From positions 248,001 through 312,000 of the forward strand of contig NZ_FXAU01000004.1 in the NCBI RefSeq assembly GCF_900177625.1: a stretch of DNA of 64,000 bases, in the 5' to 3' direction. Both the position numbers and the translations under genes were made by a program. This document shows positions 17,681 through 26,263 of this stretch, piece after piece; the stretch's first letter is position 1; every line of letters begins with the position of its first letter. Source of the stretch: Sphingobacterium psychroaquaticum (GTDB taxonomy: Bacteria; Bacteroidota; Bacteroidia; Sphingobacteriales; Sphingobacteriaceae). The notes beneath the pieces were generated by a model. The model did not search any database and was not told the DNA's origin. It saw only the letters and a program-made list of their open reading frames with translations.

Positions 17681-18181
17681 CTATTGATCTGTCCAAGCCA
17701 TTTCCGCAACAGCTTCCACACCTGTCGATTTTATCGTGGCCACAACCGGTATAAGACCGATATCTGTATCGTTCAGGTTCGTTGCAAGTCTACCCGCACA
17801 ATCGGTATGTGGGATCGTCATAACCGAGCCATCCTCAAGGGTAAAACGCAAGGCCTTGACGGTTGAATTTACCTGTGTTTTGGGCGCGTTCCAGGTATCT
17901 TTTTGGTCTACTGTAGTAACCGTACCACCCAACCATTCAGCTTTGCTTTCCGCACTCATATCCATGATGGAGAATGCAACTGTTTTTACCACACGTGCAA
18001 AACGGGATACCTTTGGCGCAGGATCGCCCTGCTTAAAGTGATCGGTTCGGCTTGCTTCCGGCTGCTCAAGGGTGATCGTATCCTGGTAGATGTCGATCTC
18101 TTTCCAGGCGGAAACTGCACCTGTGCTAGGATTAAATGTTCCTATTTCGGCCTTTTGACAGCCATACTGATATTTTGCCAT
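17681..18181 (-). CDS. Major tail tube protein
   Basis: This 166-aa beta-rich protein (MAKYQYGCQKAEIGTFNPST) is of the size usual for siphophage tail tube subunits and is placed just before the G/GT chaperone pair. Its C-terminal half (IPVVATIKSTGVEAVAEMAW) fits a tube-forming fold. No sheath gene is present, so the tail should be non-contractile, unlike Mu's. Confidence 0.75.
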   Translation of the reverse strand: MAKYQYGCQKAEIGTFNPSTGAVSAWKEIDIYQDTITLEQPEASRTDHFKQGDPAPKVSRFARVVKTVAFSIMDMSAESKAEWLGGTVTTVDQKDTWNAPKTQVNSTVKALRFTLEDGSVMTIPHTDCAGRLATNLNDTDIGLIPVVATIKSTGVEAVAEMAWTDQ

Positions 18182-18212
18182 AACTTTTTTTTAAAATGTT
18201 TTAAAGATAGTT

Positions 18213-18629
18213 TTACTCCTCTTCGTCAGAACCAGGCTTTTTATCTACAGGAATATCGTTCTTTTTAGCTTCTGTCTCCTGGGCAGCGACCTCAAGAAGT
18301 CTCTTTTCCTCCGTCTCGATTTTTACCTTTAGCTTCTCGATACCTGCGGTTTTCGCAGGTGGTTTTCCGAACAACTCGGTATGTTTGCTAATAAGTGCCT
18401 CGCGCTCCAAATCGAGTTGATTATCATCTACTGGTAGTTTTGCCGCAGTGACATAATCGGAGCGTTTGGCGATGGTTACCTCTTTATCATCAAGGCTTAC
18501 GGCATGGTTCTTGGCATCCGAGGCATTAAGGAACATCAAATCATCCGATGTAACGTGCAGTTCATTGACCGAGGGGTGCGAGCTGAAAGCGTACTTCAAC
18601 TTTTGCTCAAGTGTATTTTCATTTGACAT
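18213..18629 (-). CDS. Phage protein of unknown function, acidic C-terminus
   Basis: This 138-aa protein sits between the spanin-like gene and the tail tube gene. It begins MSNENTLEQKLKYAFSSHP and has a Lys/Glu/Ala-rich helical segment (residues 100-125) ending in GSDEEE. It might be a head-tail or tail-completion accessory, but no family was recognised. Confidence 0.5.
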   Translation of the reverse strand: MSNENTLEQKLKYAFSSHPSVNELHVTSDDLMFLNASDAKNHAVSLDDKEVTIAKRSDYVTAAKLPVDDNQLDLEREALISKHTELFGKPPAKTAGIEKLKVKIETEEKRLLEVAAQETEAKKNDIPVDKKPGSDEEE

Positions 18630-18640
18630 ATAAATGTGTT

Positions 18641-19159
18641 TTAAAAAGATTTTAACTTTGATTTAATCCGGTTGTAGATCGTGATAATAAGAAGAACTAG
18701 ACCTCCCGCTCCTAGGAGCCACAACCACCAAGGGACTTGTATACCCTTCGTCTCTTTATCGGCGACGGTCTTCCGTTGTTTTTCAATATTGCTAGATTCT
18801 TGATCGGTATCTATTTTGATGGCGGTAGAATCCTTTTGTTGTGTTATTTGATCCGACTGTTCTTTTTTTGAACCGGATCGGTGCAGCTCCGCTTGATCCG
18901 CCGAACCTTCCACTTTGCCATCTCTGTAAATTGTTCCCGTGAAGTTCTTCAGGCGGACTGCATTCATCCAGGCGCTGTCTACAGTAAGAGATGTGTATTG
19001 CGCCCAAAGGGCAGTAGTCTGTACCTCTAAGTTGTTTACTTCGCGATCGGTCTGTACGATTTCCATTGTACTTTTCTCTACGTGACTTTTACGACTCTTA
19101 CACCCTGAGAGCACAAAACACATAAACAGCATTATCAAACCTATATTTTTCACTACCAA
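18641..19159 (-). CDS. Candidate unimolecular spanin (lipoprotein with C-terminal membrane helix)
   Basis: The 172-aa protein has a lipobox (FVLSGC, Cys20), a charged Gln/Ser/Lys-rich helical middle, and one C-terminal transmembrane helix (VPWWLWLLGAGGLVLLIITIY) near residues 143-163 followed by basic residues. An N-terminal lipid anchor for the outer membrane plus a C-terminal inner-membrane helix is the defining layout of u-spanins such as T1 gp11. It follows the endolysin gene with a 7-bp overlap and completes a holin-endolysin-spanin cassette. The function is inferred from topology and context. Confidence 0.65.
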   Translation of the reverse strand: MVVKNIGLIMLFMCFVLSGCKSRKSHVEKSTMEIVQTDREVNNLEVQTTALWAQYTSLTVDSAWMNAVRLKNFTGTIYRDGKVEGSADQAELHRSGSKKEQSDQITQQKDSTAIKIDTDQESSNIEKQRKTVADKETKGIQVPWWLWLLGAGGLVLLIITIYNRIKSKLKSF

Positions 19160-19527
19160 CGAGCTTTTGTTCCGCGAATATCGTAGTGCACAAAGCCGGG
19201 ATAAACACCAATACCACCTTGTTTCATCTTACCCTCCGCTATCAGCTTTTCGATAACTGCCGCCAGCTTCTTCGGAGTATAGTTTTTGGCATTGATGTCT
19301 CCTCCTGAGGCTGTCAGGTGCTGCGATAATGGAGCGCCGCCTACAGCCTTATTATGCGCAGGTGTACGATAACCACTACCGGTTATCAAAACAGGTTCAC
19401 CGATATGATCACGGAGCACTTGAAGATTGATCGCTAGAGTTCTGACATTGTCCAGGAACTGAACAGGCACCTGCGTACCATCCTTACAGTCGAACTCTTC
19501 ACGCGTAAAATTTTTTGTTAGTTGCAT
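19153..19527 (-). CDS. Endolysin, M15-family peptidase (D-Ala-D-Ala carboxypeptidase type)
   Basis: This 124-aa protein starts at MQLTKNFTREEFDC. This start is chosen because the longer frame overlaps the holin gene, while this ATG lies 2 bp after the holin stop. Metal-binding residues are visible as SQHLTASGGDI (His and Asp of the HxxxxxxD motif) and a later FVHYDIRG (His). Peptidase_M15 enzymes of this size cut the peptide side chains of peptidoglycan. There is no signal peptide, so export depends on the neighbouring holin. Confidence 0.85.
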   Translation of the reverse strand: MQLTKNFTREEFDCKDGTQVPVQFLDNVRTLAINLQVLRDHIGEPVLITGSGYRTPAHNKAVGGAPLSQHLTASGGDINAKNYTPKKLAAVIEKLIAEGKMKQGGIGVYPGFVHYDIRGTKARW

Positions 19528-19528
19528 G

Positions 19529-20053
19529 CTAATCGGATTTTGATGATTTAAATAAATCGTTAACCTTATCCTGTATTTGGGCAATCCAATAGGTCTTACC
19601 TTTACCACTGATCACACCCAGGTTTTCCCCAATAGAAATAATATTCTCGGTTGCGATGTGGATAGCAAGAAATAAATGTAGCCAGTCGAAAAACCAGTAG
19701 CCAACACTTGACCCTTTCCCATCAAAGCTCTCCGCAAAGGCATTACTCACAAAAAGCATTATTAGATAACAAGCCATCTTAAGCGAGAACCGGCTCATTT
19801 TTAATGAACTGGAATCAATCTTTTGCACCTTGGAGGCTAGTATGCCGGAAAAAACTTCAGCAACCATCACGACAACAAAGGCTATGGTAGCCAATACGTC
19901 AAGCCCGAATATCTTGTAGGTTATCACCGAGATAGCACTTGTTGATATAGCCAAAGGTGTGAGCGAGTACTTTAAAGAGGGGAATAGAGAGCTGGTCAAA
20001 CCCGACCAGCCTTCAAATTCAAATGTCTTCAACAATCTATCGATGTGATCCAT
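19529..20053 (-). CDS. Phage holin
   Basis: The 174-aa protein has three or four hydrophobic segments: LKYSLTPLAISTSAISVITY, VLATIAFVVVMVAEVFSGIL, LKMACYLIMLFVSNAF and WLHLFLAIHIATENIISIG. The pattern VAEVFSGILASK...K..SLKMA...L is typical of the toxin-secretion/phage-lysis holin family found in Bacteroidota and Firmicutes phages. The endolysin follows 2 bp downstream. It should form the membrane lesion that releases the endolysin. Confidence 0.8.
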   Translation of the reverse strand: MDHIDRLLKTFEFEGWSGLTSSLFPSLKYSLTPLAISTSAISVITYKIFGLDVLATIAFVVVMVAEVFSGILASKVQKIDSSSLKMSRFSLKMACYLIMLFVSNAFAESFDGKGSSVGYWFFDWLHLFLAIHIATENIISIGENLGVISGKGKTYWIAQIQDKVNDLFKSSKSD

Positions 20054-20066
20054 TTCCTCTCCTTAC

Positions 20067-20954
20067 CTAAGCACTTTCGTAGATAGCACCAATTGCCTCT
20101 TGTTTGATAGGCAATACAATAAAGTAGTGTCTATAGTTCAACAAGTTCGCTTGGTTGGTCGTTGTCGGTGCATCATAATACTGCTTTAGGATACCTGTTT
20201 TCTTACCCACATTGTCTTCATAAAAGGCAACGGATGCAACCTTATCTGTAGCTCCGGGCACGGCTTTGAAAGCGACCTTTGTTCCGGCTGTAGTGAAGTA
20301 CGGTCCTCCCACATATCCATATACCTTAAAGCCGGCTAAAATACCGCTTATCTTACCCGATTGCTTGTCCGCATACAAAGCCGCTGAATACTTCTCAGAA
20401 GTAAGTAACGCGTTCGCGTGATCGGGAGCCAGGTTCAATCGGCGGCCTTCCGCTGGAACTTCCATTTTATCGAACGCTCCCTTTAAAGCCACAATCTTCT
20501 TATACACATCTTCCGCAGTATAGTTCGGCGCTAACGCGATTACTGGGGTGCTCGTGCTATGGGCTGCCGGAGCCAGGGCGTGGATAGCTTTTTTGTATTT
20601 ATCACGATTGATCGCTTTCACATGTCCACGAGAAGCCGAATCAATCTTGTCATACGAAGCACCGAGCGCCTGATCCTCGGAGATTCGAGTCGCTTTCGTT
20701 TGATACTTGTCCAAATTTACCGTCTTGGTTCCATCGTCGTGATCCTGCACTTCGATCGGATAAGTTGTGTTGTTGATCAACACGTCAGGTGTGAAGGTCT
20801 CCAAGGGAATATGGATGGTGTTTTGATCGGTCACCGGATCGACCATGATTTGCGCATCGAGTTCAGGGATACCATCCAAGAAGTCCGCTACATGAGTTGT
20901 TGATAACAACTCGCGAACCCGACTTTGCCACGCTTCTGGAAAATTTCTAGGCAT
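20067..20954 (-). CDS. Major capsid protein
   Basis: This 295-aa protein lies directly after the protease/scaffold gene and before the lysis cassette, the place of the coat protein. It contains a beta-rich region (NTIHIPLETFTPDVLINNTT), an extended helix (ISEDQALGASYDKIDSASRG) and a C-terminal LLNYRHYFIVLPIKQEAIG. These features fit an HK97-fold coat protein. Similarity to Mu gpT itself was not confirmed. Confidence 0.75.
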   Translation of the reverse strand: MPRNFPEAWQSRVRELLSTTHVADFLDGIPELDAQIMVDPVTDQNTIHIPLETFTPDVLINNTTYPIEVQDHDDGTKTVNLDKYQTKATRISEDQALGASYDKIDSASRGHVKAINRDKYKKAIHALAPAAHSTSTPVIALAPNYTAEDVYKKIVALKGAFDKMEVPAEGRRLNLAPDHANALLTSEKYSAALYADKQSGKISGILAGFKVYGYVGGPYFTTAGTKVAFKAVPGATDKVASVAFYEDNVGKKTGILKQYYDAPTTTNQANLLNYRHYFIVLPIKQEAIGAIYESA

Positions 20955-20993
20955 TTTTTTATGTATTACGTTAATTATTCTGTTAATGGATCA

Positions 20994-21458
20994 TTAAGCG
21001 AAAAGCGCCGTGTAGGCCGTCGGATTACCGTTCTTAAAAGCCAATTGCGCTTCGGTCGAAAGTTTCAAGAACTCTTCTACATTCTTCGGATCAACACTAG
21101 CACCACCCTGACCGACAACCTGAGCACCTAAGGACACTTTTTTAGGCAGACCATCGATAAGCTTCTTGGCTGCGTCAAAACCCAACGCTTCAAAATCGCT
21201 TCTTTTATCCCCCATAATTTGTCCGTCGCTCACAGCTTGATCCAGCAAGGCATTCAGCTGTAAAGCCTGCTGTTCATTGAGCTTTTTTTCCAACGATTCA
21301 CGTTGTGTTTTTTCTAGACCATGTGCAGTCTGTTCAGCTTTTAAGGCCGTAGATAGTTTCACCACAGCGCCTTCCACCTCCTCGGGCGAATCGGCGTTTG
21401 TCAGTCCATAGGCAGTCAAAGCGGCCAATGCAACTGAATTCGTAATAATTTTTGACAT
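20994..21458 (-). CDS. Nested scaffolding protein from internal start (gpZ-like)
   Basis: An in-frame ATG at 21458-21456 begins MSKIITNSVALAALTAYGLT and would give a 154-aa scaffold without the protease. The 20 bases just upstream are almost only A (AAAAAACAAAAAAAACAAT), an unstructured leader of the kind that favours initiation in Bacteroidota. Use of the start is an inference by analogy with Mu I/Z. Confidence 0.5.
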   Translation of the reverse strand: MSKIITNSVALAALTAYGLTNADSPEEVEGAVVKLSTALKAEQTAHGLEKTQRESLEKKLNEQQALQLNALLDQAVSDGQIMGDKRSDFEALGFDAAKKLIDGLPKKVSLGAQVVGQGGASVDPKNVEEFLKLSTEAQLAFKNGNPTAYTALFA

Positions 21459-21962
21459 ATTGTTTTTTTTGTTTTTTGGAATAAGCTCCTGGTCTGCATG
21501 CTTACTGGCAGAGAGCATGTATGCTTTTACCTGCTCATCGTCCACCTGTTTGCCATCAGCAAATAGCGTTACAGATAAACTATTTTGGTTACCGGGGATA
21601 TCCACGATACTGGCTTCCCAGACCTGCGCATGCTTCATCCAAACACGGCCTTGCTCGTCTTGGATAAACTCGGTTTTATCTGTGATATACAGATATAGGG
21701 AAGCTCCCTTAAGGTAACCACGTTCCCATTTTCCTGCGATCTTATTAGAATCAGGATCGGCCGTGTCGAAATCAGGCGTTGCAGTCAACTGTGATCCCTC
21801 GAATTTCCAATCCTCCCATTTGCCATGTACTTCACCACGAATATGCATGTAGAGCAAAATCGGGTTGTGCTCGAAACGCGACATGTCCAATGTGGAATGA
21901 TCCACATAGAATCCGCGGTAATTTGGTATAGACTGATCACTTAATACGACTCTCTTTGACAT
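20994..21962 (-). CDS. Prohead protease fused to scaffolding domain (Mu gpI/gpZ-like)
   Basis: This is a 322-aa protein. The N-terminal ~150 residues look like a prohead maturation protease (VDHSTLDMSRFEHNPILLYMHI, WEASIVDIPGN). The C-terminal half is helical and charged (LEKTQRESLEKKLNEQQALQL), as in scaffold proteins. In Mu, gene I encodes protease plus scaffold, and an internal in-frame start makes the scaffold gpZ alone. A matching internal ATG is present at 21458. Confidence 0.8.
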   Translation of the reverse strand: MSKRVVLSDQSIPNYRGFYVDHSTLDMSRFEHNPILLYMHIRGEVHGKWEDWKFEGSQLTATPDFDTADPDSNKIAGKWERGYLKGASLYLYITDKTEFIQDEQGRVWMKHAQVWEASIVDIPGNQNSLSVTLFADGKQVDDEQVKAYMLSASKHADQELIPKNKKNNMSKIITNSVALAALTAYGLTNADSPEEVEGAVVKLSTALKAEQTAHGLEKTQRESLEKKLNEQQALQLNALLDQAVSDGQIMGDKRSDFEALGFDAAKKLIDGLPKKVSLGAQVVGQGGASVDPKNVEEFLKLSTEAQLAFKNGNPTAYTALFA

Positions 21963-22101
21963 GTTACTTATCCTCGTTTCTGATTTGTTGACACAAAGAA
22001 ACCAAGTCAGGGAAGGCTATTTAAATAAGTACGCAAGCATTGCACAACTAATTCATTTTCGGGGTTTTTCGCTTGAATTTTGAGCCATAAACAAGGATAA
22101 T
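21963..22101. promoter_or_regulatory. Divergent late promoter region
   Basis: These 139 bp separate the minus-strand protease-capsid-lysis-tail operon from the plus-strand terminase-portal operon. Both late operons must start here or nearby. The terminase start is preceded by ACAAGGATAAT, which includes a short AAGGA. No convincing TTTG/TAnnTTTG pair was found, so late transcription may need a phage activator. Confidence 0.5.
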
Positions 22102-22539
22102 ATGGCACTAACAAAGGCACAGGCGAAGGAATTTGCTAAGACTCTCTACGTCTCTGAAAACATGCACCAAAAGGTCATTGCCGAGCGCGTGGGCGTTACG
22201 GAAAAGACACTTAGTCGATGGATCGTGGACGGGGGATGGAAGAACCTTAAGCGGTCGCTCATTACCACAAAGCAAAACCAAATCTCCTTACTCTACGATC
22301 AACTGGAACACCTCAATAACAGTATTGCAGAGCGTGAAAACAAAGTAGCAACCAGTAAAGAAGCGGATGTGATCATAAAGCTAACGGGCGCCATCCAAAA
22401 ACTTGAGACAGAGACTGGAGTAGGTGAAACTGTAGAGGTCGCGAAGAAAATCATAAATCTTATTCAACAGGAAGATCTTGAACTCGCTAAAAAGGTAACA
22501 ACCTATTGCGATGTGCTTATCCAAACAATGATCAAGTAA
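22102..22539 (+). CDS. Terminase small subunit-like DNA-binding protein
   Basis: This 145-aa protein has an N-terminal helix-turn-helix (KVIAERVGVTEKTLSRWIVDGGW) and a long C-terminal helical region. It overlaps the large terminase by one base (TAATG), so the two are translationally coupled. Small terminase subunits recognise packaging DNA; in Mu-like phages this role is carried out by a DUF1804-type protein. First gene of the plus-strand head operon. Confidence 0.8.
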   Translation: MALTKAQAKEFAKTLYVSENMHQKVIAERVGVTEKTLSRWIVDGGWKNLKRSLITTKQNQISLLYDQLEHLNNSIAERENKVATSKEADVIIKLTGAIQKLETETGVGETVEVAKKIINLIQQEDLELAKKVTTYCDVLIQTMIK

Positions 22540-24083
22540 TGGCTAGTTACACTGATAAAAAGTATCTCGAAGATTGGCAAGAGTTTAGCGAAAACATCAA
22601 CAGGGCAACACCCATTGACCTGGCTGAGTCACCGCTTGATAAAAAGAAAAGGATAGAGCGACTGGAGAAGGATGACGAAGCCTGGTTCGAATACTACTTC
22701 CCGACATTCTACACATCCAAACCAGCAGATTTTCAAACAAAATCTACTAGGTACGTCATGAGTAACGATGAGCTGTATCTGGTACGATCGTGGGCGCGAG
22801 AACTTGCCAAGTCTGCCCGTACAATGATGGAAACCATGAAAAGGATCCTGACGAAAAGAAACAGGAATCTCCTTATGGTGTCGGATTCAAAGGATAATGC
22901 TACCCGTTTGCTACTTCCATACAAGGTCAATCTCGAATCGAATAATCGAATCATTAACGACTACGGAAAGCAGCAATCCATAGGCAATTGGGAAGCCCAT
23001 GAGTTCAAGACAAAGAAGGGCGCATCATTTCGCGCCCTTGGTGCTGGTCAATCACCCCGCGGAACACGTAACGATGCTGTTAGACCTGACATCATTTTGA
23101 TTGATGATATAGATACCGATCAAGATTGCAGAAATAAGGACATCATTAAAGACCGATTCGAGTGGATCGAGTCTGCCCTTATCCCGACAAGATCGATCTC
23201 TAAGCCATTACTATTGATTGCATGTGGAAACATCATCGCAAAGTATTGCTGCATAACCGAGATGGCCAAGAAGGCCGATCGCCATGAAATCGTTAACATT
23301 CGCGATAGCCAGGGTAAAAGTACATGGCCGAGCAAGAATACGGAAGAAATGATCGATAGGGTTCTTAAAACCATTGGACATACTGCCAGACAAAGAGAGT
23401 ATTTCAATGATCCGATCATTGAAGGCACGACCTTTACTTCGGTAAAGTATGCCAAAGCCCCTCTCTTGCGCACATGCGAGATGGTGGTGGTATATGCCGA
23501 CCCTTCAACCTCCAACAAGGATAAACAGAAAGGGAAAGCTTCCGCACAAAGATCATATAAATCTGTGCAGGTTATTGGTTACAAGAATCATCAATACTTC
23601 ACCTATTGGATCCGTTTGCAACAGGTAGGCAATAAGACGTTTGTCAATTGGCTCTACGATTCTTATGCTTTCTGTAAAAGACAGGGTGTTGATACCGTCA
23701 ATATATGGATAGAGAACAACTCACTCCAAGATCCACATTATGAACAGGTCATCAGCCCACAAATAAAACTTAAAGCAGAGGAGGACTGTATCGATCAGAT
23801 TCCTGTTCGGAAAGACACTAGAAACAAACCTGAAAAATTTGAAAGGGTGGATGGAACTCTACAACCCATTGATGAGGCGGGGAATCTTCTTTTCGACGAA
23901 AAACTGAAGGGAACCGAGGATATGGACACGATGGAATCGCAGATGCTGAGCGTCTCTCCGGATTGCAAGATCATGGATGGCCCGGATTGTAATGAGGGCG
24001 GCACATGGATCATCCAGAACCGTAAAGTAGTACGCTCAAATAACAGGCACGCATCAGGTAAACGATCATCACACAAATATTAA
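22539..24083 (+). CDS. Terminase large subunit
   Basis: This 514-aa protein starts at MASYTDKKYLEDW. The ATG overlaps the small-subunit stop; an upstream in-frame start inside that gene is rejected. It has a deviant Walker A (SWARELAKSART), a Walker B DIILIDDID, and a C-terminal RNase-H-like nuclease region with VVVYADPSTSN and WIENNSLQD carrying the catalytic Asp residues. It pumps DNA into proheads and cuts it. The family resembles large terminases of Mu-like and related Bacteroidota prophages. Confidence 0.88.
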   Translation: MASYTDKKYLEDWQEFSENINRATPIDLAESPLDKKKRIERLEKDDEAWFEYYFPTFYTSKPADFQTKSTRYVMSNDELYLVRSWARELAKSARTMMETMKRILTKRNRNLLMVSDSKDNATRLLLPYKVNLESNNRIINDYGKQQSIGNWEAHEFKTKKGASFRALGAGQSPRGTRNDAVRPDIILIDDIDTDQDCRNKDIIKDRFEWIESALIPTRSISKPLLLIACGNIIAKYCCITEMAKKADRHEIVNIRDSQGKSTWPSKNTEEMIDRVLKTIGHTARQREYFNDPIIEGTTFTSVKYAKAPLLRTCEMVVVYADPSTSNKDKQKGKASAQRSYKSVQVIGYKNHQYFTYWIRLQQVGNKTFVNWLYDSYAFCKRQGVDTVNIWIENNSLQDPHYEQVISPQIKLKAEEDCIDQIPVRKDTRNKPEKFERVDGTLQPIDEAGNLLFDEKLKGTEDMDTMESQMLSVSPDCKIMDGPDCNEGGTWIIQNRKVVRSNNRHASGKRSSHKY

Positions 24084-24098
24084 TCAATCTCAAATACG

Positions 24099-24401
24099 AT
24101 GAAAAAACTATTTAAAACAATACTTATAGGCGCAGGGTTGGTTTCCGCCTTAGCCCCGCAAGTTGTCAAATCGAAAATTGACATAGTTGTAGAAAGACAG
24201 GTCATTAACGAAACCAAACCGTTAAAACGACACCAAATAACAAATGTGTTCGGAGGAATACCTGTTTTGACGGAACATTACGGTGGTGTGTTCGGCCTTA
24301 CCCCAAAAGAATATGGCCAACGATATGGCAATGGTAATAGCAGGAAACCGAAAACCAACAAAATACACCGTTCATTCAAGATAAAGCAAAAACACAGATA
24401 A
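24099..24401 (+). CDS. Small basic phage protein with hydrophobic N-terminus
   Basis: This 100-aa protein has a signal-like N-terminus (MKKLFKTILIGAGLVSALAP) and a strongly basic C-terminus (KPKTNKIHRSFKIKQKHR). It is set tightly between the terminase (15-bp gap) and DUF1320 genes, so it is probably translated. Function unknown. Confidence 0.5.
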   Translation: MKKLFKTILIGAGLVSALAPQVVKSKIDIVVERQVINETKPLKRHQITNVFGGIPVLTEHYGGVFGLTPKEYGQRYGNGNSRKPKTNKIHRSFKIKQKHR

Positions 24402-24402
24402 C

Positions 24403-24876
24403 ATGGCATTCCTATCTAAGAACGAACTAAAATCGGTAATACGCGAAAATAAAGTGACGCATATTTCCGACCATGACGATACTATCGTCGAAATAGCTAT
24501 CAATGCCGGAATCACGGAGGTTACAAGTCGTATTGCTCCCAACCATAAAAAAGCCTGGATGGATGGACGATTGAAATACGATGTAGCGGCAATTTTTAAG
24601 GCGGAGGGCAGCACGCGTAACCCTCTGATCCTAGAGCTGACCAAAGTAGTAGCGTTGTGGCACCTTATATTAAGATGCAATGCGGGCATACACTATGAGG
24701 TGATCCGCGATCGATATGAAGCAGCGGTGGAATACCTAAAGGATTTGGCGTCCGGTGATGCCAACGACCCAACGCTCCCCATCCTTGAAGAGCCTTTGGA
24801 TGAACACGGGAACCCTATTAATGCTGCGAAACCTTTTAGCACAGGTTCACGCCCCAAGTTTAATCATGAATTTTAA
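24403..24876 (+). CDS. DUF1320 family head-completion protein (Mu gp36-like)
   Basis: The 157-aa protein has the typical DUF1320 layout: an early FLSKNELKSVIRE, a central segment TEVTSRIAPNHKKAWM, a helical LVALWHLI-type segment (ELTKVVALWHLILRCNA) and a DRYEAAVEYLKDLASG helix. In Mu the relative gp36 lies in the head gene cluster and is thought to act in head-tail joining. It starts one base after the previous stop and precedes the portal gene. Confidence 0.75.
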   Translation: MAFLSKNELKSVIRENKVTHISDHDDTIVEIAINAGITEVTSRIAPNHKKAWMDGRLKYDVAAIFKAEGSTRNPLILELTKVVALWHLILRCNAGIHYEVIRDRYEAAVEYLKDLASGDANDPTLPILEEPLDEHGNPINAAKPFSTGSRPKFNHEF

Positions 24877-24884
24877 CTACCGAT

Positions 24885-26126
24885 ATGGCAACAAACAGTA
24901 GAATTGGCAAAGCAAAGCCCTCATTTAGATCTGCCCTTCCTTGGAAGCTCAAAAGCGTAAGCCAAACGCGTCAAGATATACAATCCTGGAGACGGGCGTT
25001 GGCTATGTTCCAGAATATTGAACAACCAGCCAACTGGGTACTCCAACAATTGTACAACAATGTAAAGATCGATGCCCTGCTTACCTCACAGATAGAGAAC
25101 CGGAAAGACCAGACCTTCTCCTCGGAATTTGTCATCAAAACATCGGATGATAAAGAAGACGAGCAAGCGACAAAGAACTTGGCCAACAGTCCTGCATTTC
25201 GCAAGATTGTAGATGCTATAATCGATAGCCGTTTCTTTGGGTATTCCATGGCCGAACTATACATCGATGAAAAGGGTGGATTACAGACCAATGAACTACC
25301 ACGGACGAATATAGTACCGCAGATGGGGATATTCTTACCTGACTACCTGGAGCAATCCAATTCAATAAAGTACCGGGAATTACGCGAATATGGCACCTTC
25401 ATACTTGAATTTGACAACCTGGTTATGCATGAGCAAGAATTTGGTTTACTTAACAAGATCGTACCACATGTCCTAATGAAGAGATTTGCGCAATCTTGCT
25501 GGTCGGAACTCTGTGAGATCTACGGTATACCACCCCGGTACATGAAAACCTTGACAAATGACCCATGAATGATGGCGCGAGCCGAACAGATGATGGGTGA
25601 TATGGGTGCCGCAGCTTGGTTTATAATAGATAAGGAAGAGGAACTGGAATTTGCTCAGGGCGTATCGACAAATGGGGATGTGTACAGAAACTTCATAAAC
25701 CTTTGTAACAATGAAATATCCTTACTCATTTCAGGGGCGGTATATGGTCAGGACACGGTAAATGGAAACCGATCGAAGGATGAGGCTGCGCAGGAGGTTC
25801 TGTGGCAAAAAGTATTGGCAGACCAGCGATTTATCGAACAGGAGATCAACACAAAGGTATTACCAGCATTGGCACGACATGGCATCGTTAAAGAAGGCTC
25901 GTACATGCAATACAGTGAAGCGGAGGATATCAATAAACTATTCGAATTTGCAACTAAGCTAATGGTACATAAAAATGTGCCCAATGAATGGATCGAGGAA
26001 AAATTTGGAGTTCCTGTATTTGACAAGGAAAAAGAAGATGTCTTAAAGTCAGATTCGAAAAAAAACGCTCTGTTGGAACGTGAGGAAAAACTAAAAGCTT
26101 CACTACCTTCTAATTTTTTCGACTAA
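24885..26126 (+). pseudogene. DUF935 portal protein (Mu gp29-like) interrupted by an in-frame TGA
   Basis: The first frame (24885-25568, 227 aa) ends YGIPPRYMKTLTNDP-stop. The next codon in the same frame begins MMARAEQMMGDMGAAAW and runs 185 aa to 26126. In DUF935 portals the motif YGIPPRYMKT...DP is followed without a break by an ARAEQMM-type helix, so TGA at 25566-25568 replaces one sense codon. Possible readings are a nonsense mutation, a base-call error, or two polypeptides, because two ATG codons directly follow the TGA. Summed length (412 residues) fits the family. The gene lies in the head operon between DUF1320 and MuF. Confidence 0.8.
25566..25568 (+). other. In-frame TGA stop inside the portal gene
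   Basis: The codons read ACA AAT GAC CCA TGA ATG ATG GCG CGA. The frame is otherwise open from 24885 to 26126. Restart at the adjacent ATG would give a split portal. Confidence 0.9.
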
Positions 26127-26263
26127 GCCCCCTAGATCAAAAGAATGATTTAGGAGGGCTAGCCCTCAATTCTGTAAATAACTATTATTGCTGTGACCAG
26201 GCGCACGATCATATCGATTTAACAACTGTTGGTGAAAGTGACTTTGGGAAATACCTTGAAAAG

